NCBI GenBank assembly: GCA_963708245.1
Contig: OY970201.1
Location: 7,254,001 to 7,318,000, forward strand
Reading direction: 5' to 3'
DNA length: 64,000 nt
From: CAVYXK01 sp963708245
Lineage (GTDB): Bacteria > Pseudomonadota > Alphaproteobacteria > Acetobacterales > Acetobacteraceae
In this document: in pieces, positions 53,381-63,867 of the stretch
How the letters are laid out: the number at the start of each line of letters is the position of its first letter
Position numbering within the stretch: position 1 is the first letter of the stretch
Made by a program: the position numbers and the translations under genes
The notes under the pieces: generated by a model
The model's input: only the letters and a program-made list of their open reading frames with translations
Database searches by the model: none
Told to the model about the DNA's origin: nothing

Positions 53381-54883
53381 TCACGATCCCCGCAGAATGC
53401 TGGAGACGAGCGACATACTTTCCCGCAACGTCATGCGCCCGGACGGTATTAGCCCGAGCACCAGGAACGCTACCGCGTACGAGGTACACAGGCAGGCCGC
53501 CAGACCCGGGATGGTATCAGGGATGGCGGCATGCCGCAGGATAATTATCGCGGCGAAGGACGCGGCGCTCGCTGCGGCGTGCGGGGTGACAACTTTGTAA
53601 AGATCACGCAGGTGCACCGGGCCGCTTCGTGTCGCCATCCACCACATCACCGGCGTGCGCGGACAGACCTGGGTAATGGAATAGGCGGCGGCGACGCCGA
53701 TCGGCCCCCACGGCAGACCGGCGAAGAACGCCGCGGTGCAGGTCGCCGCATTGAATGCACCCCAGTACAAGTAGGCTTGCCCGCGCCCCTGACTGACGAA
53801 TAGCCAGTTTGTCGTCACGCTGACTGGCTGCTGCAGCGCTACCAGGCCGAGCCACACGAAGATTGGCGCCGCACCGCTCCAAGGTTTACCGAGCAGGGTC
53901 GGCACCAGCGTGTCGGCGGTAGCGATCGTGAAGATGATGCCGGGCTCTAATACTAGCAGAAGTTGGCTAACCGCCCTCAAATATACAGTCCGGTAGCGAT
54001 CAGCATCGTGCTGTAGCCTGGCTAGCGCCGGCAACATGACGCGTACCATCGGAGTGTGCATCGTCTGCAGCGGAAACAGCAGAAGTCTGTAAGCACGATC
54101 GTACAGACCGAGCGCAGTATTGCCCCATGCGTGCCCGATCAGTACGTTGTCGAGGTTGCGCGCGATGAACGTAAAGATGTTGAAACCAGTGATGCCGCCC
54201 CCGAGTCGCAATATCTCTCCCATGTCGCGCTCCCGTCGCGGCAAGCTGGGCACAAACCCGCTTCCGATCCAGGCACCGACCATGGTTACGAAGGTGACTA
54301 TGGCGGGCAATGCGAACAAAGCCCAATAGTTCCGCAATACCAGGGCCAGGAGTACCGCGCCCAGAAACCCCAGGACGTAGGCCACAGTGTCAAGCACCGC
54401 GAGATAGCGAAAGCGCATGGCCCGATTAATAAGGGCCAGGTGCTGGGCCGCCATCGCACCGAGGACGATGATTGCCGCGAACCCTCGAGCCAGGTTGACG
54501 GTCCGATCATCACCATAGAACCAGCCGACCACCGGCGAGAGCATCATCAGTAGCAGCGCTAGGCCAAGGCTGACCCCGACATTGATCCAGAACAGGGTCG
54601 TTATCTGTGCGTGCGTGATCTGGGTCCGCTGGATCGTCGTTTGCGTCAGCCCGAGATCCTGAAACAGGAGCGCCAGGCCATAGACTGGGGTCACCATCGC
54701 GAGGAGCCCAAAGTCGGCTGGCACCAGCAGCCGGGACATGACAATAACTGAAGCGATCTGCATGAGAAGTCGGATCGCCTGCGCCGCATAAGTAACGGCC
54801 GCACCCCGTACGACGCGCTTTCTCAGACCCTCATCTGGCGGATCTAAAACAGAGTCGCCCTGCTCTCGCAGCGCACCGGTCAC
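53381..54883 (-). CDS. Wzx-like flippase / polysaccharide exporter (MOP superfamily)
   Basis: About 500 aa from GTG 54883 (GAGAGAG 8-9 nt upstream); the open frame extends 5' into the sulfotransferase gene. Twelve or more membrane segments; GAAVTYAAQAIRLLMQIASV, LLVPADFGLLAMVTP, LGLTQTTIQR are typical of the PST family lipopolysaccharide flippases. Inner membrane; would move a lipid-linked glycan or lipopeptide. Downstream of the sulfotransferase on the same strand (31-nt gap). Confidence 0.85.
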   Translation of the reverse strand: MTGALREQGDSVLDPPDEGLRKRVVRGAAVTYAAQAIRLLMQIASVIVMSRLLVPADFGLLAMVTPVYGLALLFQDLGLTQTTIQRTQITHAQITTLFWINVGVSLGLALLLMMLSPVVGWFYGDDRTVNLARGFAAIIVLGAMAAQHLALINRAMRFRYLAVLDTVAYVLGFLGAVLLALVLRNYWALFALPAIVTFVTMVGAWIGSGFVPSLPRRERDMGEILRLGGGITGFNIFTFIARNLDNVLIGHAWGNTALGLYDRAYRLLLFPLQTMHTPMVRVMLPALARLQHDADRYRTVYLRAVSQLLLVLEPGIIFTIATADTLVPTLLGKPWSGAAPIFVWLGLVALQQPVSVTTNWLFVSQGRGQAYLYWGAFNAATCTAAFFAGLPWGPIGVAAAYSITQVCPRTPVMWWMATRSGPVHLRDLYKVVTPHAAASAASFAAIIILRHAAIPDTIPGLAACLCTSYAVAFLVLGLIPSGRMTLRESMSLVSSILRGS

Positions 54884-54914
54884 CGGACGCTCTCTCGGTA
54901 TGTGCTGGGTCCAC

Positions 54915-55895
54915 CTATGCCGCGCGGCTGGGAGACAACAGACGAGCGATCGACTTAGCAACCGGGTTAGGCATGGTCCACCGCACCCGCTCAGTTGTAG
55001 CGTTAAGCATCTCAAAGCGACGCGCGTCACGTGATAATTCAGGTTCCATCGCTCTTGTCTGTTCGGCGAAGCGGACCTTCGCCCAATTGTAGAGTTCCAT
55101 GTCGTAGCGGTTAGTCTCCTCCAACCGCCGGCGGCTCGCCGCCGAGATTGGCTCCATCTGGGAAGGGCGCTTGAGCCGCACTAAGCCAGGACCGGTCCTC
55201 GTGCCGACGTTGTGGCGCACAAACAGACACTGCCACATTTTCCAGCCATACAGGGCCCGCAGCACCATCAGGAGACGGGTGAACTCTTCTAGCGGCGCGG
55301 CGGCTATAAAGTGTTCTTCGATATTACGCTTCGCCAATTCGAGGTGACGCGGCTCCACTGGCGGCGCGGAGATCCGTCCGCCAGCAGGATCCCGAAGCAC
55401 ATCCAGTTCGGGGCAGCCACTCAGTACCCGCACCTGGAAGTCGAGCGATTCAATTCCCACTCCGCTATCAAGATACTCATTCAACGTCATGTTTTTGATG
55501 CGCTCATAAAATGGCAGATGCCGCTGCTTGCGGTTGTCGAAGAAGTGCGATGCCGACCGTTCCACAGGATGGCGTAGTATGGTGAAATACTTCGCCGATC
55601 GATCCAGCATGGTGTGGATGCCCATCGGGTAGATCGTCCCCATGAGACAACGGATAGCCCGCCGTTCGGCGTCTGATAAAGCGTAATATCTCGCCTCGAT
55701 CTGCTCGCGGGACCGTATCGACAGGGCGGATGTGTTGTTGGCCATCGCGCCATCGAAATGCTGGGTTCCCGGGAAGCAGCGGCCGAGGATGGCGTCCATC
55801 GTGCTGCCACCAGTCTTCGAAAGGTGGAAGAAGATCAGGATCTCTGGCGGCTGGGCCAGCGGCTTTCCGGACATATCCGAACCGATCTGCATCAT
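54915..55895 (-). CDS. Sulfotransferase family protein
   Basis: 326 aa. PAPS site: FFHLSKTGGSTMDAIL (5'-phosphosulfate loop) and YFTILRHPVERSASHFF (3'-phosphate site), as in Golgi-type sulfotransferase family 2. Transfers sulfate to a sugar hydroxyl or other group. It is the first gene of a minus-strand pair with the flippase, divergent from the methyltransferase. An alternative start lies at 55874. Confidence 0.88.
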   Translation of the reverse strand: MMQIGSDMSGKPLAQPPEILIFFHLSKTGGSTMDAILGRCFPGTQHFDGAMANNTSALSIRSREQIEARYYALSDAERRAIRCLMGTIYPMGIHTMLDRSAKYFTILRHPVERSASHFFDNRKQRHLPFYERIKNMTLNEYLDSGVGIESLDFQVRVLSGCPELDVLRDPAGGRISAPPVEPRHLELAKRNIEEHFIAAAPLEEFTRLLMVLRALYGWKMWQCLFVRHNVGTRTGPGLVRLKRPSQMEPISAASRRRLEETNRYDMELYNWAKVRFAEQTRAMEPELSRDARRFEMLNATTERVRWTMPNPVAKSIARLLSPSRAA

Positions 55896-56180
55896 ATTCT
55901 ATCTATATCGAGGGGACGCTGGTCGAGGAGGTGCCTCGGGGGGAGGCTTTGTTGTCACGGACACAATCCCCAAGCTCTCGATCGCCAAGCCCCCGAATCT
56001 GGCACCTGGAGCCGCGTCTGATCGAGGCGATCGCCCGGTCGAAGTATTGGTCGTCGGCTCCGCTCGGCATCTTTGCTCAGGATCATTTCTATCATTGCTC
56101 GTGTCCAAACAGACGTATATTATTTGCATAATAGCTCCCGGCCGTTCGTCTGTCAAACTCAAATTCCCGAAGAGGCAGTA

Positions 56181-56996
56181 ATGCACGCCATTGCCAGGTC
56201 GTTCGCCCTCGGCGCAATTCAGCGCCCGCTGCTCCGCGGAGTGCTCTCCCCATTGTACAGGCGGTATTTCGAACGCGCCGCGGGACACCGGAGACTGTTT
56301 CGAGGTATCTACCCTGATTTTGCCAGGGCGACAAACGCTATTCCGCGAAATCGGGCAATTGGCTACGACAACCCAATGTCGGCCTCTCGCGTCGCACATG
56401 CGCGACATTTTCGATCATCCTATGACTATCCCGTGCTGTTCTGGTTGGTCCAACTGCTGAAACCGGGCGCTGTCGTCTTCGACTGGGGGGGTAACGTCGG
56501 CATTAGCTATTACGCGTTCCGCAATCGCCTGCGCTATCCGGACGGGCTAGACTGGGTGATCAACGACGTGCCCGCGGTTCTCGATGTTGGCCAGCAGATC
56601 GCTGCCCAGGACGAGGCGACCGGGTTATCATTCACCACCTCTTTCGACCGGCTCCGCGCTGCCGACATCTTGCTGTCAGCCGGCGCCTTGCAGTTCATCG
56701 AGAACCCCTTCGAGACGCTTCGGGCCGTTGGTTCTCTGCCACCGCATGTGCTGCTGAACAAGATTCCCGTTTATGACCAGCCGCATGCTGTGACGATACA
56801 GAACATGGGCACATCGTTGTGCCCGTATCACCTGTTCAACCGGGCCGAACTTCTCGGAGAGTTCGAGAGCCTTGGGTATGCATTGGTTGATACTTGGCAA
56901 AATCCCGGTCTTGGCTGCTTCATCCCGTTCTATCCAGATTACTCAATCGATGCGTTCAGCGGCTTCTACTTGCGGTCGGGCCGGTCCACGGGCTAA
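56181..56996 (+). CDS. TIGR04325-type methyltransferase
   Basis: 271 aa from the ATG at 56181 (GAAGAGG 5-8 nt upstream). VVFDWGGNVGISYYAF is the SAM-binding loop; WVINDVPAVLDVGQQIA and LLSAGALQFIE, then LLNKIPVYDQP follow the TIGR04325 methyltransferase family, often near polysaccharide or peptide clusters. An A/T-rich stretch at 56105-56130 may be its promoter. Convergent with the NRPS gene. Confidence 0.78.
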   Translation: MHAIARSFALGAIQRPLLRGVLSPLYRRYFERAAGHRRLFRGIYPDFARATNAIPRNRAIGYDNPMSASRVAHARHFRSSYDYPVLFWLVQLLKPGAVVFDWGGNVGISYYAFRNRLRYPDGLDWVINDVPAVLDVGQQIAAQDEATGLSFTTSFDRLRAADILLSAGALQFIENPFETLRAVGSLPPHVLLNKIPVYDQPHAVTIQNMGTSLCPYHLFNRAELLGEFESLGYALVDTWQNPGLGCFIPFYPDYSIDAFSGFYLRSGRSTG

Positions 56997-57044
56997 GTTG
57001 ATCACTCGTCGCGGCGTTGCCACGGACCGGACCAATAAATTCTC

Positions 57045-57066
57045 CTCGGCAAGCACCTTTGCCGAG
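57045..57066. terminator. Bidirectional terminator-like hairpin
   Basis: Perfect 8-bp stem CTCGGCAA/TTGCCGAG with a 6-nt loop, in the convergent gap between the methyltransferase and NRPS 3' ends. No T-run on either side, so strength is uncertain. Confidence 0.45.
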
Positions 57067-57155
57067 AACCCCCGTAAAGCCCGTGCGGAACCGAACTAAA
57101 CCGACTGAAATACACCTTCCCGGTGAACGCAAGCCATCGGCAGCGGCCCGACCCC

Positions 57156-60100
57156 TCATGGCTCCCACAGTGTCGCAACCTGGAAAGGCCTTGTATTGCC
57201 GAAGTCAGCCAGGACCGCGGCCTCAATGTGTTGTGCGATGAGCGAGACGCCGGGGTCGCGAAACACGGACCAATGGTCGCCCGGGATCACAACTGGCTCG
57301 ACACCACCGTTCGCAAACTCCCCCCATCCCAATTTCTTGTCGAGAAACCGTCCCATGGGCTCGCGAGAGCTACGGATTACCATCATGCGACCGGCAAACG
57401 GCTTTGGCTCGTAGGAGTGCACCATTCCATCGAGATACTTGAAGAGAGTTCTGATCGTAGCGTTCCGCCGCGAGGTAGTCTTCCTCCGTCTCAATCTTGA
57501 CAACCTGACGACGCCGAAGCAGTTTCCGGGTCGTGTTCCGGTCAGTCAGGAACTCCCAGAAAGACTTGTGCCTGGCCCTTACCTCGGCCCAGTCGGCAGC
57601 TACCATTTGCAACCTGTATGAGTAGTTTGCCAGCTTCGATCGGAACCAGCCGAGCCTCCTGAGGTAGCCCGGCGCCCAGGTGTCAACCACGATAACCCAG
57701 TTCACCTGCTGTCCGGCTTGCTGGAGTTGCCGGGCGATTTCGAATGCAAGCACTCCGCCGTTGCACCAACCGAGAAAAGCGTACGGCCCGCATGGCTCAA
57801 GGCGCCGGACCAACTCCACGTATCGCCCAGCGATCTCCTCGATCGTCGAAGGCTCAAGGTCTTGCTTGAATGAGGGATCAAAAAGTTGTAGTGCCGTAAT
57901 CGGCAGGTTCTCCCCGAGTCGCCTGGACAACGCGAAGAAAATTCCAGTGTTATTGACAGCGAAGATACCGCGTTTAGTGCTCCGCGGCTGGAGTCGCACG
58001 ATCTGTCGGAAGTCGAATTCAAAGCCAGAGTCGCGGTGGTCGACACGGTCCACCAGCCTTGCGAAGGCGGTGAGGGTGGGCGAGTCGAACAAGGCCGAGA
58101 GGCTGATCCGGCGTCCGAACTCCGCTTCAACTCTGGCAAGCAGGCGTGCCGCAAGAAGGGAATGGCCGCCGAGGTCAAAAAAGTCCGCAGCTCCATCAAT
58201 CGTCTCGAGTCCTAGCACCGAGCACCAGATTTCCTTGAGACGCTTCTCCACCTCATTCATAGGTTGCGAACGAGCCTGAGGCATCGGTCCACTGGGAAGT
58301 GGACGCGGCAGGGCGCTGCGATCGATCTTGCCATTCGGCAGCCGCGGCACTGCGTCAAGCACCATTATTGCCGTCGGGCGCATATAACTGGGAAGTGCTT
58401 GCGCAAGCTGCGCACGCAACTCCCCGACGAGTCGATCGTGCTGCACCACTTTGCCGCCGGTTGGTTCGACATAGGCGAATATCGAGGTGTCTCGTGACGG
58501 GCCTTCGCCGGGAACCGCGACGGCATGCCGGACATCCTGGTGTCGCAGCAGTGTGGCCTCGATCTCCCCCAGCTCGATCCGAAAGCCTCGGATCTTCACC
58601 TGGTCATCGACACGCCCCAGGAACTGGAACGCCCCATTGCGCTTCATTCTGACGACATCGCCCGTTCGGTACAACCTCTCCCCGGGCAAATTGCGAAACC
58701 TGTCGGGAACGAAACGTTCACGCGTGGCCTCGGGCATGCCCCAATATCCGATGGCCACGCCGTCGCCTCCTATGAGCAATTCCCCGATACCCCCTTGCGG
58801 TACGGGCTCATCGTGACGACCGAGGACATAAAACTGAGTGTTTGCAATCGGCGGGCCTAGCGCGACCAACCTATCATCAACGGTGATCCGGTGCACAGAC
58901 GACCATATCGTGGTCTCTGTTGGCCCGTACATATTCCATAGTTCTGAACTCCGCGCCAGCAACTGGTCAGCCAGCTCCCACGGCATAGCTTCGCCGCCAC
59001 ACAGCATCCGGAGCTGGGGATCGCCGTGCCAGCCCGCCTCAATTATCATCCGCCATGTCGTGGGTGTCGCCTGCAAAACTCGGGCCCGTGAGCGCTTCAG
59101 CAGTGAGAGTAGCAACCGACCATCGCGCGTCTCGTCCTCGCCGGCGATGACGACCTTCGCTCCGACCGTGAGTGGAAGAAATAGCTCTAAGGCGGCGATG
59201 TCGAAGCAAAGCGTCGTCACTGCGACGATGGTGTCCCGGGCAGTGAAGCCCGGCTTCTGTCTCATCGACCAAACAAAGTTCGTTAGCGCTCGGTGCGGGA
59301 TCTGCACTCCCTTGGGTCGGCCAGTCGAGCCCGAGGTGAAGATGACGTAAGCGGTGTCGTCGGGAAGGAGCGGCGGCAATGTCACCGCACCGAATTCGTC
59401 ATCTCTGCCGGGCCCATCGTCGATTGTAACGATAGGCACTGATGCCGACAGTTGTGTCGGCAATACGGGTGACCGCGCCACAATTCCTGACAGATTAGAT
59501 TGCTCCACAATCTGCGTCAGCCGCCCGGCAGGATAGGCGGGATCCAGCGGAACATATGCATTCCCTGCCTTCATGATCGCCAGCGGCGCAATGACGAGAT
59601 CCGCCGACCTTCTGATAAAGACGCCAACCCTGGCGCCGGGGCCGATGCCCCGCTTCAACAGCTTTGCTGCGAGCGCGTTCGACCTCCACTCCACTTCCTG
59701 ATAACTGAGGGCACGATCGTCGTGGACGACTGCGGTTGCCGCGGGTGTCCGCGCAGCCTGCTGATCAAACAGTTGCGGGAGGCTCAGATGCCGAGGGTAA
59801 TTCGCCGCGGTCTTGTTGCATTCGAACAGCAGGTGGAAGCTTTCCTGTTCGTCCAGAACCGCGACCTCGGAGATCCGGAGGGACGGGTGAGCCGCGGCCG
59901 ATGAGAGTATGTTGCGGAAGTGCCGCAGTAATTGACCGATCGTCTCCTCCTCGTACAGGTTGGTGTTGAACTCGCAAGACGCTCGCCAGCCCTCCGGCCG
60001 CTCCACCATGAAGAAATTCAGGTCGTACATTGCCCCTGCCGAATAGGACGGGAGGTCGACGAGCCTGAATCTCCCGTGGTCCGCGTTCTTTATAAACGAT

Positions 60101-61230
60101 CTCTGAAAGATGAAATTCACCGAAAACACAGCATTGTACCCAGGATAGCGCTTCGGTTTTAGTGTCTCAATCACCTTCTCAAGTGGCATTGCCTCGTGTT
60201 CAAGGGCGTCCGCAACGACGTCCCGAGTACGTGCCATGAGCTCGGCGAATTTTGGGTCATCGGATAGGTCGGTGCGCAACACGATCGTGTTGATAAACAA
60301 TCCAACGAGGTTCTCGACCTCGACATAGCCGCGCCCGGCCACCTGCGTGCCAAGAGCAATATCGGTGGCGCCCGTGTAGCGGTGCAGCAGTGTGAGTAGA
60401 CCTGCAAGCGCCACCATGAACAGAGTGCAGCCATGCCGACGAGCGACTGCGCCGAGCGTATCGGTGAGGTCTCGCTCCAGTAGCAAAGATTGGATGGATC
60501 CGGCCGACGCCTGTGCAGATCTGCGTGGATAGTCAGTCTGCAGACTGAAATATCCCATGCCCTCAAGCCTTCGCGACCAGAATTCAACATCGCCCGCGAG
60601 CCCGCCACTTTCAATGAATTCCCGCTGCCAACGCGAGAACTCCCCGTACGTGATCGGGATTTCCGGCAACACTGGCGGTCTGCCCGATTGCAGAGCTTCG
60701 CAGATCTCGCCCATTTCCGTGGCGAGAAGACCGATCGACCAACCGTCACATACCGTGTGGTGGCTCGTCACCAGTAGAACGGCAACATCGCTGCTCACCT
60801 GGATATGAGTCACGCGAATAAGGGGGGCGATCGCGAGATTGAACGGGGTTTGTGCCTCGGTTTGGCCAATACGATCGCATTCTGCGGCGGCGTCCCTCTC
60901 CGGCATCGCCGTCAGATCAATCGATGGAATGCGCAACGGGGCGAACGGCTGAACGATCTGGATCGGTTCACCGTCAGCTTCGACGAAGGATGTCCTTAGC
61001 GTTTCATGTCGGGCTAGTATGAGCTCGAACGCCTTTTCGATATGAGCTACGGACAGTTCCCCTTCAAGCCGCCAGCGGACAGCGACATTCAGCGACGGAT
61101 TACCCGGATCGAGCCTGTCCAGCACCCAGAACCGTTGCTGCCCGAGAGAAGCCGGGTACTGGGTGTCGCGCTCCGGCGAGCAGAGTGGGAAAGCATCGGG
61201 ATCTGCCGGGCTTGGCCTAACTGCTAACAT
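57156..61230 (-). CDS. Single-module NRPS (C-A-T-TE) with Cys thioesterase, frameshifted near its 3' end
   Basis: C domain about 25-450 (SLGQQRFWVLDRL; HHTVCDGWS). A domain about 480-950 (YVIFTSGSTGRPKG, NMYGPTETT, GELLIGGDGVAIGYW, LGRVDDQVKIRGFRIELGEIE). Carrier about 990-1050 (FFDLGGHSLLA). Thioesterase from about 1090. By hand alignment the A-domain code is D-I-L-Q-L-G-M-I-W-K, close to the published glycine code. The TE nucleophile motif is GWCNGG (Cys for Ser); the Asp is in VVDTW. The frame from 61230 closes at 57370, but a one-base shift near 57447 is needed to reach KYLDGMVHSYEPKPFAG and the catalytic His (PGDHWSVF). The current frame lacks that His. Confidence 0.85.
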
Positions 61231-61242
61231 CAGCGCTGCGCT

Positions 61243-61617
61243 TCACACCAGCGGGGCTCGGTTCAATCCGACAGCCCGACGTGACGTGACTGTTGAAGCT
61301 GCCAGGGCGATACCGCCGCTCGTGCCGATAATCCGCCGGCAACTCGCTCCAATGAGGCCGCCAGCCCGGCCACCGATCAATGCCCTAGCAACTGGCGCGC
61401 TGAGGTTGATTCCCTGCCGGTTAGCGCGGACGGCTATCAGAAACAGACGGATCGAGTCGGCGCCCAGTCTGAATAGCTCATCATGTCGACTAACCCGTTC
61501 GAGCTGCAGGACTTCGGCCCATGTCGGATGCGCCGGGTGCAGCAAACGGGCCTGCGGCGTCGAACGCGCGACTGCGTTTTCCGAACCGACCGGCAACTCG
61601 CCAGCGTTCACGTCCAC
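61243..61617 (-). pseudogene. NRPS carrier-domain remnant
   Basis: The frame contains TWAEVLQLERVSRHDELF and LGADSIRLFLIAVRANRQG, a peptidyl-carrier domain with its phosphopantetheine Ser in GADSI. Sequence before it is only a short relic and after it is low-complexity. It is probably the end of an upstream NRPS module that once fed the condensation domain of the 57156-61230 gene. Confidence 0.65.
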
Positions 61618-62725
61618 CCGCTCGTGTTCATCGGGGTTCGACGCCCCGCGAGGGCAACGCGGGCACGATCCTTGCGCGGCAACCGATCGAGTTTGCCAAT
61701 GCAGCCGCAGGGGTTTGACGAGTTGGCACGCATCCCTACTCCGCGTCCCATCAGTTTACCGATAACCGACATTTTGTTCGTCTAGAACAACTACCCCGCC
61801 GGCAGAGCCTTGGCAAGGCTATTTTTGAGGCAAAAATGCGATTTTAGACGCGGCGGTCTCAAAAAACGAGACAGAACTAGGCTGTGGGACGACGGACTAG
61901 AGCGCGCCCCGGAACGCAGTGCTCCGATAGCGCTTGCTCGGAGCGTCACCATTGGGTCACGGACGATCATCATCTTATTGGAGTTCATTCTGATACCAGA
62001 CTGATCCGCATTGCTGCTGCCTGGTGACGGGCACCACGGGGCGCCACGCCGCAGCATCAATTGCTGCTATCGGTATCGAATAACAGGGAAGGTACACCCT
62101 GCGATCGTATTCGCTCCCGCGACGTAACCCACCTGGCCAGGGGAGCCAGCGCGTTCCGGAGCGCGATCACCTCGGCGATGACAGCAGGCACCGGCTGACC
62201 GACGGCCAGCAACCCGCTGCGAATGGCAGTTCCGGAGCCCTCGGCTGGCACCGCCAAGACTGGCGGGCGGTTCCCGGAGTTTGGGGGTGTACCCAACCCG
62301 GCTACGCCGGCCTAGTGTCCGTCTCTGGTGGCTTGGCGGAGGTCGGGGCTGCCGGTCTATCGGGCCCCTGCGCTGGCGGGCCATTCCTTAAGCTTGCCGA
62401 ACGAAACGTGTTGGTATATAGTACGCTGGTGGTTCGTCGCCTCCGACAGTGTGCCCCGCGCCGGGGAGTGAAGAACCACATCTCTCTCGAAGCCGCACTT
62501 AGCAATGAATTGATAATATGGCCCCCTTCCCAGAGACCCAACTCGTTGTCGATAGCGAGTCACAGTTATCGGAACGCGCGGGCCGACCGCCACAGAGTGT
62601 CGGTCGCACCGGAGCACCTGAGGGCAGCTCCCGACGTACCAATGTGCTCATGCTGTGCGATCTTTTCACATTATCCTATAGGGTGATGCGCTGCTTCGAC
62701 GCGGGGGGGGCGGCGGTCCACGTGC
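61618..62725. other. 1.1-kb gap without recognised genes
   Basis: Only short, unrelated frames and relic-like sequence (A/T-rich near 61820-61865). Probably decayed DNA between the NRPS remnant and the IS630 element. Confidence 0.4.
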
Positions 62726-63866
62726 TAGTGCTCTGATCCTAACGGACGATTCCCAAGTCGGCGCGACCGTGCGATTCTGTTGGCATGAGCAAGACAGAGG
62801 CATGTATCTGGCTGTCGCCTGCGGATCGGGCGACGCTGCAAGGTTGGATTTCCGGGCGGAACACGCCGCAGAAGTTGGTCTGGCGGGCGCAGATCGTGCT
62901 GCTGTCGGCAGCGCGGCTTGGCCTGATGGCGATCACGCGCTCGGTCGGCAAGAGCAAGGTGACGGTCAGCCGTTGGCAGGAGCGCTACCTGGCCAAGGGG
63001 ATCGATGGCCTGCGGCGCGACGCCACCCGCCCGGGGCGTAAGCCGCCGCTGACGGCCGAGACGATCCAGCAGGTCATACACAAGACTCTGCACGAGAAGC
63101 CGCCGGCCGGCACCCACTGGAGCATCCGCAAGATGGCCGCCGCCAGCGGCCTCAGCTACACCAGCGTCCAGCGCATCTGGAAGGCACACGAGCTCAAGCC
63201 GCATCGGGTAAAGACCTTCAAGCTGTCGAACGACAAGCGGTTCGTCGAGAAGGTGCAGGACATCGTCGGCCTCTACCTTAATCCTCCGGAGAAGGCATTG
63301 GTGTTCTCGGTGGATGAGAAGAGCCAGATCCAGGCACTTGACCGCACGCAGCCCGGCCTGCCGCTCAAGAAGGGGCGTTGCGGCACCATGACGCATGATT
63401 ACAAGCGCCACGGCACTACCACGCTATTCGCCGCCCTGGAGGTGGCCACTGGCAGGGTCATCGGCCAGTGCATGCCGCGTCACCGTCACCAGGAGTGGCT
63501 TAAATTCCTGCGCCGGATCGACGCCGAGACACCGAACCACCTCGATGTGCATCTGATCGCGGACAACTACGCCACACACAAACACGCCAAGGTCCGGGCT
63601 TGGCTAAAGCGACACCCGCGGTTTCACATGCATTTTACCCCGACCTCGGCCTCCTGGCTCAATCAGGTCGAACGGTTCTTCGGCCTGATCACCGGGGACC
63701 GCATCCGCCGTGGCGTGTTTAAAAGTGTCGCGGCATTGGTCACGGCGATCCGGGATTACTTGCAGCGTCATAATGCCGATCCCAAGCCCTTCGTGTGGAC
63801 CGCCTCCGCTGCCGCTATCCTCGAGAAGGTCGCACGTGGGCGACAAGCGTTAAAGTCACAACACTA
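62726..63866 (+). mobile_element. IS630-family insertion sequence
   Basis: Left end TAGTGCTCTGATCCTAACGG at 62726 and right end AAAGTCACAACACTA to 63866, both bounded by the TA dinucleotide duplicated by IS630/Tc1 elements. One transposase gene fills it. The right end matches the MITE at 15835-15933. Confidence 0.82.
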
Positions 63867-63867
63867 G
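62785..63867 (+). CDS. IS630-family transposase
   Basis: 360 aa. N-terminal HTH (ITRSVGKSKVTVSRWQERY), a second winged region, then the DDE domain: FSVDEKSQIQAL (first Asp), LIADNYATHKH (second Asp) and SASWLNQVERFFGLITGDRI (Glu). All catalytic residues present, so probably active. The stop codon TAG is formed by the terminal TA and the next base, so the reading frame runs into the inverted repeat. Confidence 0.93.
   Translation: MSKTEACIWLSPADRATLQGWISGRNTPQKLVWRAQIVLLSAARLGLMAITRSVGKSKVTVSRWQERYLAKGIDGLRRDATRPGRKPPLTAETIQQVIHKTLHEKPPAGTHWSIRKMAAASGLSYTSVQRIWKAHELKPHRVKTFKLSNDKRFVEKVQDIVGLYLNPPEKALVFSVDEKSQIQALDRTQPGLPLKKGRCGTMTHDYKRHGTTTLFAALEVATGRVIGQCMPRHRHQEWLKFLRRIDAETPNHLDVHLIADNYATHKHAKVRAWLKRHPRFHMHFTPTSASWLNQVERFFGLITGDRIRRGVFKSVAALVTAIRDYLQRHNADPKPFVWTASAAAILEKVARGRQALKSQH

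Noticed and set aside
61810..62004. Small plus-strand frame in the 61.6-62.7 kb gap
   Set aside because: No ribosome site, no family likeness, and it lies in relic-like sequence.
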